Shown piece after piece: positions 1-5,243 of a DNA stretch of 5,243 nt. The number at the start of each line of letters is the position of its first letter. Positions within the stretch are counted from its first letter, which is position 1. Origin of the DNA: Gammaproteobacteria bacterium (GTDB lineage Bacteria; Gemmatimonadota; Gemmatimonadetes; Longimicrobiales; Gaopeijiaceae). Where the stretch lies: contig JAHEKL010000200.1 of assembly GCA_024638345.1 (NCBI GenBank), positions 1-5,243 of the forward strand, read 5' to 3'. A program made the position numbers and the translations under genes. The notes beneath the pieces were generated by a model, which saw only the letters and a program-made list of their open reading frames with translations, searched no databases and was not told the DNA's origin.

Positions 1-1
1 C

Positions 2-520
2 GAGGCGCAGCTGGTATTCGACCTGGACCAGGCGCTCGATCACTCGGAGCGAAACCCCGTCTACAAAGTGAAGTATGCGCACGCGCGTCTCTGCTCGGTC
101 ATGCGCAAGAGCGGCCTGGCCGAAGAAGCGATCGACCCCGAGACCGCGGATCTCGAGTTGCTGACCCATCCTTCCGAGCGGGAGGTGATCCAGCAGCTGT
201 CCGAGTTTCCCGAGGTCGTATCGCGGGCCGCCGAGCAGCGCGCACCTCACGTCGTCTGTGATTATCTGGAGAAGACGGCGGGAGCCGTGAACTCGTGGTA
301 TCACTCCGGAAACCCGACGCGGGACCCCGGACTCGCCGTGCTCGTGGACGACGATGATCTCAGGCGCGCTCGCCTGATCCTCACCCGGTCCGCGCGAATC
401 GTCCTGAGAAACGGCCTCGGGATTCTGGGACTGGAGGCACCCGAGCGAATGGAGCGAGAAACCGGACCGGACTCGGATTCGGGCCCCCCAGGTTCGTCTC
501 ACCGGGACGAGGGCTCCTGA
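2..520 (+). CDS. argS: Arginyl-tRNA synthetase, C-terminal part (5' truncated by window edge)
   Basis: This is the last 172 residues of a class I aminoacyl-tRNA synthetase that charges tRNA-Arg with arginine in the cytoplasm. The reading frame is open from base 2, so the gene enters from the left. Residues 18-29 of the visible part (NPVYKVKYAHAR) match the ArgS signature usually written NPVYYVQYAHAR, at the start of the anticodon-binding helical domain. The rest of that domain follows, including a YLEKTAGAVNSWYH stretch and the closing LGLEAPERM. ArgS proteins normally stop at or just after this PERM. Here about 22 more hydrophilic residues rich in Ser, Gly, Pro, Asp and Glu follow before the TGA at 518-520. 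The stop lies one base before the next start codon, which implies co-transcription. The catalytic HIGH and KMSK-type regions are outside the window. The identification is firm. Confidence 0.95.
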   Translation, partial: EAQLVFDLDQALDHSERNPVYKVKYAHARLCSVMRKSGLAEEAIDPETADLELLTHPSEREVIQQLSEFPEVVSRAAEQRAPHVVCDYLEKTAGAVNSWYHSGNPTRDPGLAVLVDDDDLRRARLILTRSARIVLRNGLGILGLEAPERMERETGPDSDSGPPGSSHRDEGS

Positions 521-521
521 C

Positions 522-1430
522 GTGTCGATCCTGGTTGTGGGCAGTGTCGCCCTGGACTCGCTCGAGACACCCTTCGGGAGCGCGACGGACGCAGTAGGGG
601 GCTCAGCCGTGCATTTCTCTGCTGCCGCCTCCCTCTTCGCCCCGGTTCAGGTCGTGGGCGTGATCGGCGACGACTATCCGTCCGAGCAGCTCGCCTTTCT
701 CGAAGACCGGGAGGTCGATCTTTCGGGTATCGAAACGGTCCCGGGGGAAAGCTTCAGATGGGCGGGCAGATACACCCACGATCTCTCGTCCCCGGAGACG
801 CTGGAGACGCGTCTCGGAGTCTTCGCCGAGTTCCACCCGAGGATTCCCGCCGAGTTTCGGTCGCCCGAGTTTCTCTTCCTGGGGAACATCGATCCCCGTC
901 TTCAGCTCGAGGTGCTCGAGCAGGTTCAAAGCACGCGTCTGGTGGCCTGCGACACGATGAACTACTGGATAGAGGGGAGTCGTGACGACCTCATGACTCT
1001 TCTGGGGCGGGTCGATCTCCTGATGGCCAACGACGGGGAGATCCGGCAACTGGCGGGCCAGGCGAATCTCGTGAGCGCGACCCGGTGGGTGCAGGAGCAC
1101 GGTCCTTCTCGGGTCGTAGTCAAGAAAGGGGAGCACGGAGCGATTCTATTCCACGACGAAGAGATCTTCTTCGTTCCGGGGTATCCGTTGGAGAATCTGA
1201 ACGACCCCACGGGTGCGGGTGATAGCTTCGCGGGCGGCTTCCTCGGCTCCTTGCACGGCTCGGGCGAGCTCACGGATGGGGCGCTTCGCCGGGCAGCCGT
1301 CTTCGGCTCGGCGCTGGGGTCGTTCGCCGTGGAGGACTTCGGAGTTCGTCGGCTGGCACGGCTGAGCCGAGAAGAGGTAGCGGACCGAGTCCGAGAGCTG
1401 CGGCACATGACGCAGTTCGAGCTGCACTGA
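522..1430 (+). CDS. PfkB/ribokinase-family carbohydrate kinase, substrate unknown
   Basis: This 302-residue protein is a complete PfkB-family (ribokinase-like) kinase, expected to transfer phosphate from ATP to a sugar or nucleoside hydroxyl in the cytoplasm. The N-terminus (ILVVGSVALDS) is the first Rossmann strand. A Gly-Gly substrate-side motif lies at 26-27 (AVGGSAVHFS). NDGEIRQL at 170-177 and VVVKKGEHGA at 198-207 are typical core elements. The second PfkB signature, DPTGAGDSFAGGF at 228-240, contains the anion hole and the catalytic base Asp234. DTMNYWIE at 144-151 recalls a widespread but uncharacterised subgroup annotated only as sugar kinase, so I give no gene symbol. The GTG start sits one base after the argS stop, with a GAGG-containing purine stretch around 506-513 about 8 nt upstream. 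Its place just before purM hints at nucleoside or ribose-phosphate metabolism, but that is inference. Confidence 0.9.
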   Translation: MSILVVGSVALDSLETPFGSATDAVGGSAVHFSAAASLFAPVQVVGVIGDDYPSEQLAFLEDREVDLSGIETVPGESFRWAGRYTHDLSSPETLETRLGVFAEFHPRIPAEFRSPEFLFLGNIDPRLQLEVLEQVQSTRLVACDTMNYWIEGSRDDLMTLLGRVDLLMANDGEIRQLAGQANLVSATRWVQEHGPSRVVVKKGEHGAILFHDEEIFFVPGYPLENLNDPTGAGDSFAGGFLGSLHGSGELTDGALRRAAVFGSALGSFAVEDFGVRRLARLSREEVADRVRELRHMTQFELH

Positions 1431-1433
1431 TCT

Positions 1434-1440
1434 AAGGAGG
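1434..1440 (+). promoter_or_regulatory. Strong Shine-Dalgarno for purM
   Basis: AAGGAGG, followed by further G residues, lies in the 16-nt gap after the kinase stop and ends 6 nt before the GTG at 1447. It is the best ribosome-binding site in the window. It decides the purM start, because the alternative ATG at 1465 has no purine-rich stretch at the right distance. Confidence 0.85.
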
Positions 1441-1446
1441 GGGACG

Positions 1447-2481
1447 GTGTCCTCGAATCGTACGATGGACTATCGCTCCGCGGGCGTGGACCTCGAGCGT
1501 GCGGAATCGGAAAAGCGGGGATTCCGGTCCCTGTTGGCGGCCACCAAAGACCGGCTCACCCTCTCGGATTTGGGTGTGTTCGGAGGTCTCTACGCAGTTC
1601 CCGACGACGTGCCGGACCCCGTGCTGGTTTCGTCGGCGGACGGCGTCGGCACCAAGCTCCGGGTGGCATTTCTTTCCGGTCGGCACGGCTCGGTGGGTCA
1701 GGATATCGTCAACCATTGTGTGAACGACATCCTGGTTCAGGGTGCGCGGCCCCTATTCTTCATGGACTACCTCGCCACCGGGCGGCTGGAGGAGGGAATC
1801 GTCCATCAGGTGGTTGAGGGCGTCGCAGCTGCGTGTCAGGCCAATCAATGCGCGCTGCTGGGGGGCGAGACTGCACAAATGCCCGGTTTCTATGCGGACG
1901 GCGAATACGATCTGGCGGGCTTCATCGTCGGGATCGTGTCGCGAGGAGACATCCTGAGCGGAGCCGATGCGCAGCCGGGGGACGCGCTCATCGGACTTCC
2001 ATCTTCAGGCTTGCACACGAACGGGTACTCCCTCGCTCGTCGGATTCTGTTCGACACGGCTGGGCTGAAGGTCGACGACGCGTTTCCGCGTTTGGACGAG
2101 ACCGTCGCCGAAGTGCTCCTGAGGGTCCACCGAAGCTACCTGATGACTCTGACTCCCGAGATCCGAAGGGGGTCCCTGCTCGGTCTGGCCCACATCACGG
2201 GCGGCGGATTGCCTGGAAACATCCCTCGCTCTCTCCCCGATGGGCTCGGCGCTCGCATCCTCAAGGAGTCGTGGGAAGTCCCGCAGCCGTTCGAGGTGCT
2301 TCGAGAGCTCGGAGGGGTGGAAGAGAGCGAGATGTACCGGGCATTCAACATGGGTGTCGGGATGGTGGCGATCGTGTCGGCCGACCAGGCGGCGGGGGTG
2401 GTCGCACGGCTCAGGGAATCGGGCGAGGACGCCTGGGAACTGGGTGAGGTCGTCGAGGGCGCGGGCGTTCGACTTGTCTGA
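1447..2481 (+). CDS. purM: Phosphoribosylformylglycinamidine cyclo-ligase (AIR synthetase)
   Basis: PurM closes the imidazole ring, turning formylglycinamidine ribonucleotide and ATP into 5-aminoimidazole ribonucleotide, the fifth step of de novo purine synthesis in the cytoplasm. The 344-residue length is normal for the family. Conserved blocks occur in order: YRSAGVD (9-15), SSADGVGTKLR (62-72, the ATP/substrate-binding loop), GQDIVNHCVNDILVQGA (84-100), PLFFMDYLATG (102-112), LLGGETAQMPGFY (137-149), SSGLHTNGYSLAR (186-198), HITGGGLPGNIPR (249-261) and MYRAFNMGVGM (296-306). No key block is missing, so the enzyme should be active. The GTG start is chosen because of the strong ribosome-binding site 6 nt upstream. 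Starting at the ATG at 1465 would remove only six residues. The stop probably overlaps the next gene. Identification is certain; only the exact start has slight doubt. Confidence 0.97.
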   Translation: MSSNRTMDYRSAGVDLERAESEKRGFRSLLAATKDRLTLSDLGVFGGLYAVPDDVPDPVLVSSADGVGTKLRVAFLSGRHGSVGQDIVNHCVNDILVQGARPLFFMDYLATGRLEEGIVHQVVEGVAAACQANQCALLGGETAQMPGFYADGEYDLAGFIVGIVSRGDILSGADAQPGDALIGLPSSGLHTNGYSLARRILFDTAGLKVDDAFPRLDETVAEVLLRVHRSYLMTLTPEIRRGSLLGLAHITGGGLPGNIPRSLPDGLGARILKESWEVPQPFEVLRELGGVEESEMYRAFNMGVGMVAIVSADQAAGVVARLRESGEDAWELGEVVEGAGVRLV

Positions 2482-3502
2482 CTGGGGGTGGCGCCCGCGG
2501 AGACCGGAAGACGGTCGCGGGTGGTGGCACGGGGCCATGCTCCTCGCCGTCACTTGCATGCCGGTGAGCGCGGCTTCCGCTCAGCCTGTCGCAGAAGCGC
2601 TCTGGTCGGACTGCATCGCCGGACGTCCGAGCTCGATTCACTCCCTCTGTGCGGACGCAGCCCTCGGCCTACAGGCGCTTCATGGCGGCGTCGGTCTGCA
2701 GATGACCGCAGGGGGTGCGCTGCCTGCGAGCCCCAGCACCGCTGGACATAGGATGGAGCGGTCCCCTCGAATCATCCTGGACGGCGGCGGGAGTTGGTCC
2801 ACCTTTCGGCATCCGAATCTCGCCCGTTCCGGCGGACCCGGACCGACTCCAGACAAGAGAACTCATCTGACAGGTGCGCGAATTGCCGCAGTCGTCGGGC
2901 TCTTCGACGGATTCTCTCCCGCGCCCGGTGTCGGGGGGGTGCTCGCGGTCGATCTGGTGGGAACGATCCAATGGGTTCGGGTCCCGAGCTCCCCCGCAAC
3001 CGCCGGTTCGAGCGTTGGCTGGGGTGGCGGACTTCGACTGGGGGTGTTCCGAGAGTCCTTCTCCCTTCCCGGCGTGACGCTCTCCAGTCTGTTTCACCGT
3101 GCCGGGAAGCTCGAGTTCGGAATCACCGAAGGCGATGGCGCCCTGGCGACGCTGGATCCGTCGGTCACATCCACCAGGCTCACGGTGGGAAAGGATCTAT
3201 GGCCCGTAGGGCTTTCCGTGGGGGCGGGTTGGGATCGATACCGGGGCGAGGGTCGCATCGAGGCTCGCTCTGGATCCTCCGGCCCTGGCGCCATCCTGGC
3301 CAGATCGAGCCTCCGGAAGCTCTCGATGAATCGACGCTACGTCTTCGTGGGTGCCAATATCACCTGGATCGTCAGTCAGATCGCGGCCGAGGTCACGTGG
3401 GGTCGAAAAGGCTCTCCCCTGGCGCGGTTGGACGGTACGGGGCCGTTCAGCCCGGGAGATAGAGAGCTCGGAGGTGCCTTGAGCTTTCGCGTCATCTACT
3501 GA
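2474..3502 (+). CDS. Predicted exported protein, probable outer-membrane beta-barrel, function unknown
   Basis: I do not recognise a characterised family. From the TTG at 2474 the product has 342 residues. A basic N-terminal stretch with Arg-Arg is followed by a hydrophobic segment (MLLAVTCMPVSAASA, 22-36) ending in an Ala-x-Ala site before QPVAEA, which fits a signal peptide. Two cysteines (47, 59) follow early in the mature part. The body is rich in Gly, Ser, Thr and aromatics, with alternating stretches that look like amphipathic strands, for example YVFVGANITWIV (289-300), AAEVTWG (304-310) and the last strand GGALSFRVIY. Ending on an aromatic residue is typical of outer-membrane barrels. 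The start is uncertain. TTG 2474 overlaps purM by 8 nt with GAGGG at 2455-2459 upstream. GTG 2444 and ATG 2537 are alternatives, but the ATG leaves a signal peptide with no basic n-region. Frame and stop are secure; the role in an operon of cytoplasmic enzymes is unknown. Confidence 0.7.
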   Translation: MSDWGWRPRRPEDGRGWWHGAMLLAVTCMPVSAASAQPVAEALWSDCIAGRPSSIHSLCADAALGLQALHGGVGLQMTAGGALPASPSTAGHRMERSPRIILDGGGSWSTFRHPNLARSGGPGPTPDKRTHLTGARIAAVVGLFDGFSPAPGVGGVLAVDLVGTIQWVRVPSSPATAGSSVGWGGGLRLGVFRESFSLPGVTLSSLFHRAGKLEFGITEGDGALATLDPSVTSTRLTVGKDLWPVGLSVGAGWDRYRGEGRIEARSGSSGPGAILARSSLRKLSMNRRYVFVGANITWIVSQIAAEVTWGRKGSPLARLDGTGPFSPGDRELGGALSFRVIY

Positions 3503-3505
3503 CCC

Positions 3506-3511
3506 AGGAAG
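3506..3511 (+). promoter_or_regulatory. Ribosome-binding site for ribD
   Basis: AGGAAG lies in the 15-nt gap between the exported-protein stop and the GTG at 3518, with a 6-nt spacer. It supports GTG 3518 as the ribD start. The gap is far too short to hold an FMN riboswitch, so any such control would have to lie upstream of the whole transcription unit. Confidence 0.7.
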
Positions 3512-3517
3512 CGTCGA

Positions 3518-4663
3518 GTGAAGCCCACCCCGTCCGAGCATCCGGCGCTCGATCGCCAATTCCTCGAGCGAGCCGTGGAGCTGGGTCGTCTCGGGTGGGG
3601 GCGTGTGCAACCGAACCCGATGGTCGGGTGCGTCCTGGTTCGGAACGGGGTTGTGGTGGGGGAGGGGTGGCACGAGGAATACGGAGGGCCGCACGCCGAG
3701 ATCGTGGCACTTTCGAAGGCGGGGCCGGATGCGAGGGGTGCCACCGCGTACGTGAGCCTGGAGCCATGTCGGCATCACGGCAAGACGCCTCCTTGTACCG
3801 AAGCGCTCCGGGACGCCGGGATCACCAGGGTCGTGTTCGGGGCGCAAGATCCGGGTCCGGACTCCGGGGGCGGCGCCGCCGCCCTGGCCGATTACGGCGT
3901 GGAGGTCTCGGGGCCTCTCCTCTCCATGGAAGAGGCCCGCCGAGAGAACCCGGGATTCCACGGCTCTCCCGAGGATCGGCCCTGGGTCGCGCTAAAGCTG
4001 GCGACCTCGCTGGACGGGAGAATCTCGGCGCGGGCGGGGCTCCGCTCGACGATCTCCGGACCCGAGTCGAACGAGCGCGTCCAATGGTTGCGCGCCGGTT
4101 TCGACGGAATCATGGTCGGCACCCAGACGGCGCTCACCGACGATCCCAGACTTTCCGTGCGGGGCGACACCCGGCCTCTAACTCCTCCCAAGAGGGTCAT
4201 ACTGGACGCCCGGGGTCAGGTCGCTGCAAGCGCGCGTGTGCTGGATGATGCCGACGGGACCACCCTCTTCCTCACGACCGCGTCGAGTCCGGCTCCATGG
4301 AGGAGCTCGATCGAGGCACGCGGAGGGAAGATCCTCGAGGTTCGCGAGGAGGAAGAAGGGAGGCTTTCCCTCGTGGAGACGCTCCGAGCGCTCAGGGGCG
4401 AAGGGATTCGGACCCTTCTGTGCGAGGGAGGGGGCGTCGTAGGTTCAAAACTCCTCCAGCAGCGATTGGTGGATCGCTTCTACCTGGTATTGGCGCCGAA
4501 GCTGCTGGGATCGGACGGTGTGCCGGCGTTTCCGTCGCACGGCGCATCGCGGAGAGGATCGGGGGATGGAGGTCCCGGGCCGCTGGGTGAGTGGACTCTG
4601 ATCGAAGATCCCCTCCGGCTCGGGAACGACGTATGGATGGTCCTGGAGCCGAAGGGGGTCTGA
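3518..4663 (+). CDS. ribD: Bifunctional riboflavin biosynthesis deaminase/reductase RibD
   Basis: RibD deaminates 2,5-diamino-6-ribosylamino-4(3H)-pyrimidinone 5'-phosphate and then reduces the ribosyl chain with NADPH, steps two and three of riboflavin synthesis from GTP. The 381-residue length suits the fused form. The N-terminal deaminase (about 12-140) has QPNPMVGCVL (31-40) and a full zinc site: His59 with Glu61 in HAE, Cys84 in LEPC and Cys93 in PPC. The C-terminal reductase (about 155-378) has LKLATSLDGRIS (159-170), GTQTALTDDPRL (201-212), VILDARGQV (227-235) and LCEGGGVVGSKLL (301-313), followed by LVDRFYLVLAPKLLG. One oddity is that the motif usually written DPNPxVxGxG reads DPGPDSGGGA at 111-120. 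The GTG start has AGGAAG 6 nt upstream. The stop overlaps the ribE ATG by one base, so the two are probably translationally coupled. Identification is certain. Confidence 0.97.
   Translation: MKPTPSEHPALDRQFLERAVELGRLGWGRVQPNPMVGCVLVRNGVVVGEGWHEEYGGPHAEIVALSKAGPDARGATAYVSLEPCRHHGKTPPCTEALRDAGITRVVFGAQDPGPDSGGGAAALADYGVEVSGPLLSMEEARRENPGFHGSPEDRPWVALKLATSLDGRISARAGLRSTISGPESNERVQWLRAGFDGIMVGTQTALTDDPRLSVRGDTRPLTPPKRVILDARGQVAASARVLDDADGTTLFLTTASSPAPWRSSIEARGGKILEVREEEEGRLSLVETLRALRGEGIRTLLCEGGGVVGSKLLQQRLVDRFYLVLAPKLLGSDGVPAFPSHGASRRGSGDGGPGPLGEWTLIEDPLRLGNDVWMVLEPKGV
3869..3880 (+). repeat. 12-bp perfect GC palindrome inside ribD
   Basis: The stretch GGCGGCGCCGCC reads the same on both strands. 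It falls on the ribD codons for the Gly-Gly-Ala-Ala run just after the altered DPGP motif. Such a palindrome arises easily in GC-rich coding DNA, and no function is claimed. Confidence 0.5.
3911..3938 (+). repeat. Inverted repeat (8-bp arms, 12-nt loop) inside ribD
   Basis: GGGCCTCT at 3911-3918 pairs perfectly with AGAGGCCC at 3931-3938. The 12-nt loop between them contains the palindrome TCCATGGA (3923-3930). It lies in the codons near the junction between the deaminase and reductase domains. No T-run follows, so it is not an intrinsic terminator, and it may be chance. Confidence 0.45.
4652..4658 (+). promoter_or_regulatory. Ribosome-binding site for ribE inside the ribD 3' end
   Basis: AAGGGGG resembles the Shine-Dalgarno consensus and ends 4 nt before the ATG at 4663. 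It lies within the last ribD codons, which fits re-initiation at the overlapping TGATG stop/start. Confidence 0.6.
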
Positions 4664-5243
4664 TGTTCACTGGAATCGTCGAGACCGTCGGCGAGGTCAG
4701 GGAGGCGAAGAGCTCCGGAGCGCTTCGGGAGTTCAGAATCCAGACGGAATCCGGTTTTATAGACGGACTCGGGGCGGGAGACTCGATCGCTGTCGACGGA
4801 GCCTGTCTCACAATGGTCGAGGTGCACGCGGCGGAGTTCAGGGTCGAGGTGGTGGAGACCACGCTATCGAGAACGGTGGCGAGCACCTATCGGGAAGGGA
4901 CCCGAGTCAACCTCGAGAGAGCGTCGAAGTTGGGAGATCGTCTCGACGGCCATCTCGTTCAGGGGCATGTCGATGGGCTCGGTCACGTAACAGCGGTTCG
5001 AGAGCGTGGGGGCTTTCATCTCGTAGAGGTTTCGATTCCCGAGGAAGTACACCAGCTTACGATCGAGCACGGATCCATCACCCTGAACGGTGTGAGCCTC
5101 ACGGTGAATCGGCTCATGCCGGTGGGAACCATAGAGGTCGCGTTGATCCCTCATACCTGGGAAGCGACCAACCTGCGGTATCTGACCGCCGGGGACCCGT
5201 TGAACGTGGAGGGGGACCTGATCGGGAAGTACGTGGGTAAGTT
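4663..5243 (+). CDS. ribE: Riboflavin synthase (alpha chain), 3' end cut by window edge
   Basis: Riboflavin synthase dismutates two 6,7-dimethyl-8-ribityllumazine molecules into riboflavin and a pyrimidine that is recycled, the last step of riboflavin synthesis. The frame is open to the window end: 193 residues are visible, and family members have about 200-215, so little is missing. It begins with the hallmark MFTGIVE. The first lumazine-binding repeat (about 1-90) has DSIAVDGACLTM with Ser41 and Cys48, positions known to matter in the E. coli enzyme. LGDRLDGHLVQGHVDG (90-105) supplies His97 and His102. The second repeat has GSITLNGVSLTVN (137-149) and IPHTWEATNL (162-171), then NVEGDLIGKYV. 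His136 replaces the lysine usual before GSI, and Gly184 stands where Val is common. The ATG overlaps the ribD stop (TGATG). Some genomes call this gene ribC. Identification is certain. Confidence 0.96.
   Translation, partial: MFTGIVETVGEVREAKSSGALREFRIQTESGFIDGLGAGDSIAVDGACLTMVEVHAAEFRVEVVETTLSRTVASTYREGTRVNLERASKLGDRLDGHLVQGHVDGLGHVTAVRERGGFHLVEVSIPEEVHQLTIEHGSITLNGVSLTVNRLMPVGTIEVALIPHTWEATNLRYLTAGDPLNVEGDLIGKYVGK

Noticed and set aside
1833..2447. + strand open frame of 204 codons inside purM
   Set aside because: It is an out-of-frame shadow of purM with an Arg/Gly-rich product. purM motifs account for the region.
2240..2473. N-terminal extension of the exported-protein frame back to an ATG at 2240
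   Set aside because: It would overlap conserved purM coding by over 240 nt. The added residues are Arg/Ser-rich out-of-frame translation and would bury the signal peptide inside the protein.
2005..2559. - strand open frame of 184 codons
   Set aside because: It is antisense to the highly conserved purM 3' half, with low-complexity composition and no family resemblance.
2794..3462. + strand open frame of 222 codons in another frame
   Set aside because: It lies wholly inside the exported-protein gene, and its Arg-rich product has no motif. The alternative frame has the signal peptide and strand pattern.
3503..3517. FMN riboswitch before ribD
   Set aside because: Only 15 nt separate the genes, and no conserved RFN-type segments are seen in the flanking sequence.
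3911..3945. Intrinsic terminator in ribD
   Set aside because: A hairpin is possible, but no T-tract follows and it lies within an intact coding region.
3197..3961. Long - strand open frame of 254 codons
   Set aside because: It lies antisense across the exported-protein end and the ribD start, crosses their junction, and encodes an Arg/Pro/His-rich product with no recognisable motif. Such frames are common opposite GC-rich genes.
1..5243. Novel defence, mobile or CRISPR-type system
   Set aside because: No direct-repeat array, transposase, integrase, terminal repeats, tRNA or compositional break is visible. The window is filled by housekeeping biosynthetic genes plus two proteins of unknown role.

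Overview
The window is GC-rich (roughly 60-65% by eye) and coding almost from end to end. Five genes lie on the + strand: the 3' end of argS, a PfkB-family sugar kinase gene, purM, a gene for a predicted exported or outer-membrane protein, and ribD. The start of ribE then runs off the right edge. No gene on the - strand is supported. An outer-membrane-type protein implies a Gram-negative cell. The gene mix, together with the wording of the ArgS C-terminus and of the barrel-like protein, reminds me of Gemmatimonadota or a neighbouring phylum. That is recognition from memory, not a search result.

Layout: argS ends at 520 and the kinase starts at 522. After a 16-nt gap carrying a near-perfect Shine-Dalgarno, purM runs 1447-2481. 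The exported-protein gene probably starts inside the end of purM (TTG at 2474) and ends at 3502. After a 15-nt gap ribD runs 3518-4663, and its stop overlaps the ATG of ribE by one base. With no spacer above about 60 nt under any plausible start choice, and no visible terminator or promoter, these genes look like one transcription unit that begins upstream and continues downstream.

Function: PurM makes AIR in purine synthesis, which leads to GTP, the precursor of riboflavin. RibD carries out the second deamination and the reduction of the GTP-derived pyrimidine, and RibE makes riboflavin from two lumazine molecules. A purine step and two riboflavin steps in one run of genes is therefore metabolically coherent. 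ArgS (arginyl-tRNA synthesis) is housekeeping. The PfkB kinase and the exported protein have no assignable substrate or role and are the real unknowns.

I found no mobile element, CRISPR array, RNA gene, phage signal or defence module. This is mainly an ordinary housekeeping region. The points worth a second look are the exported protein inside a biosynthetic operon, the orphan kinase, and a few residue-level oddities in ArgS, RibD and RibE.
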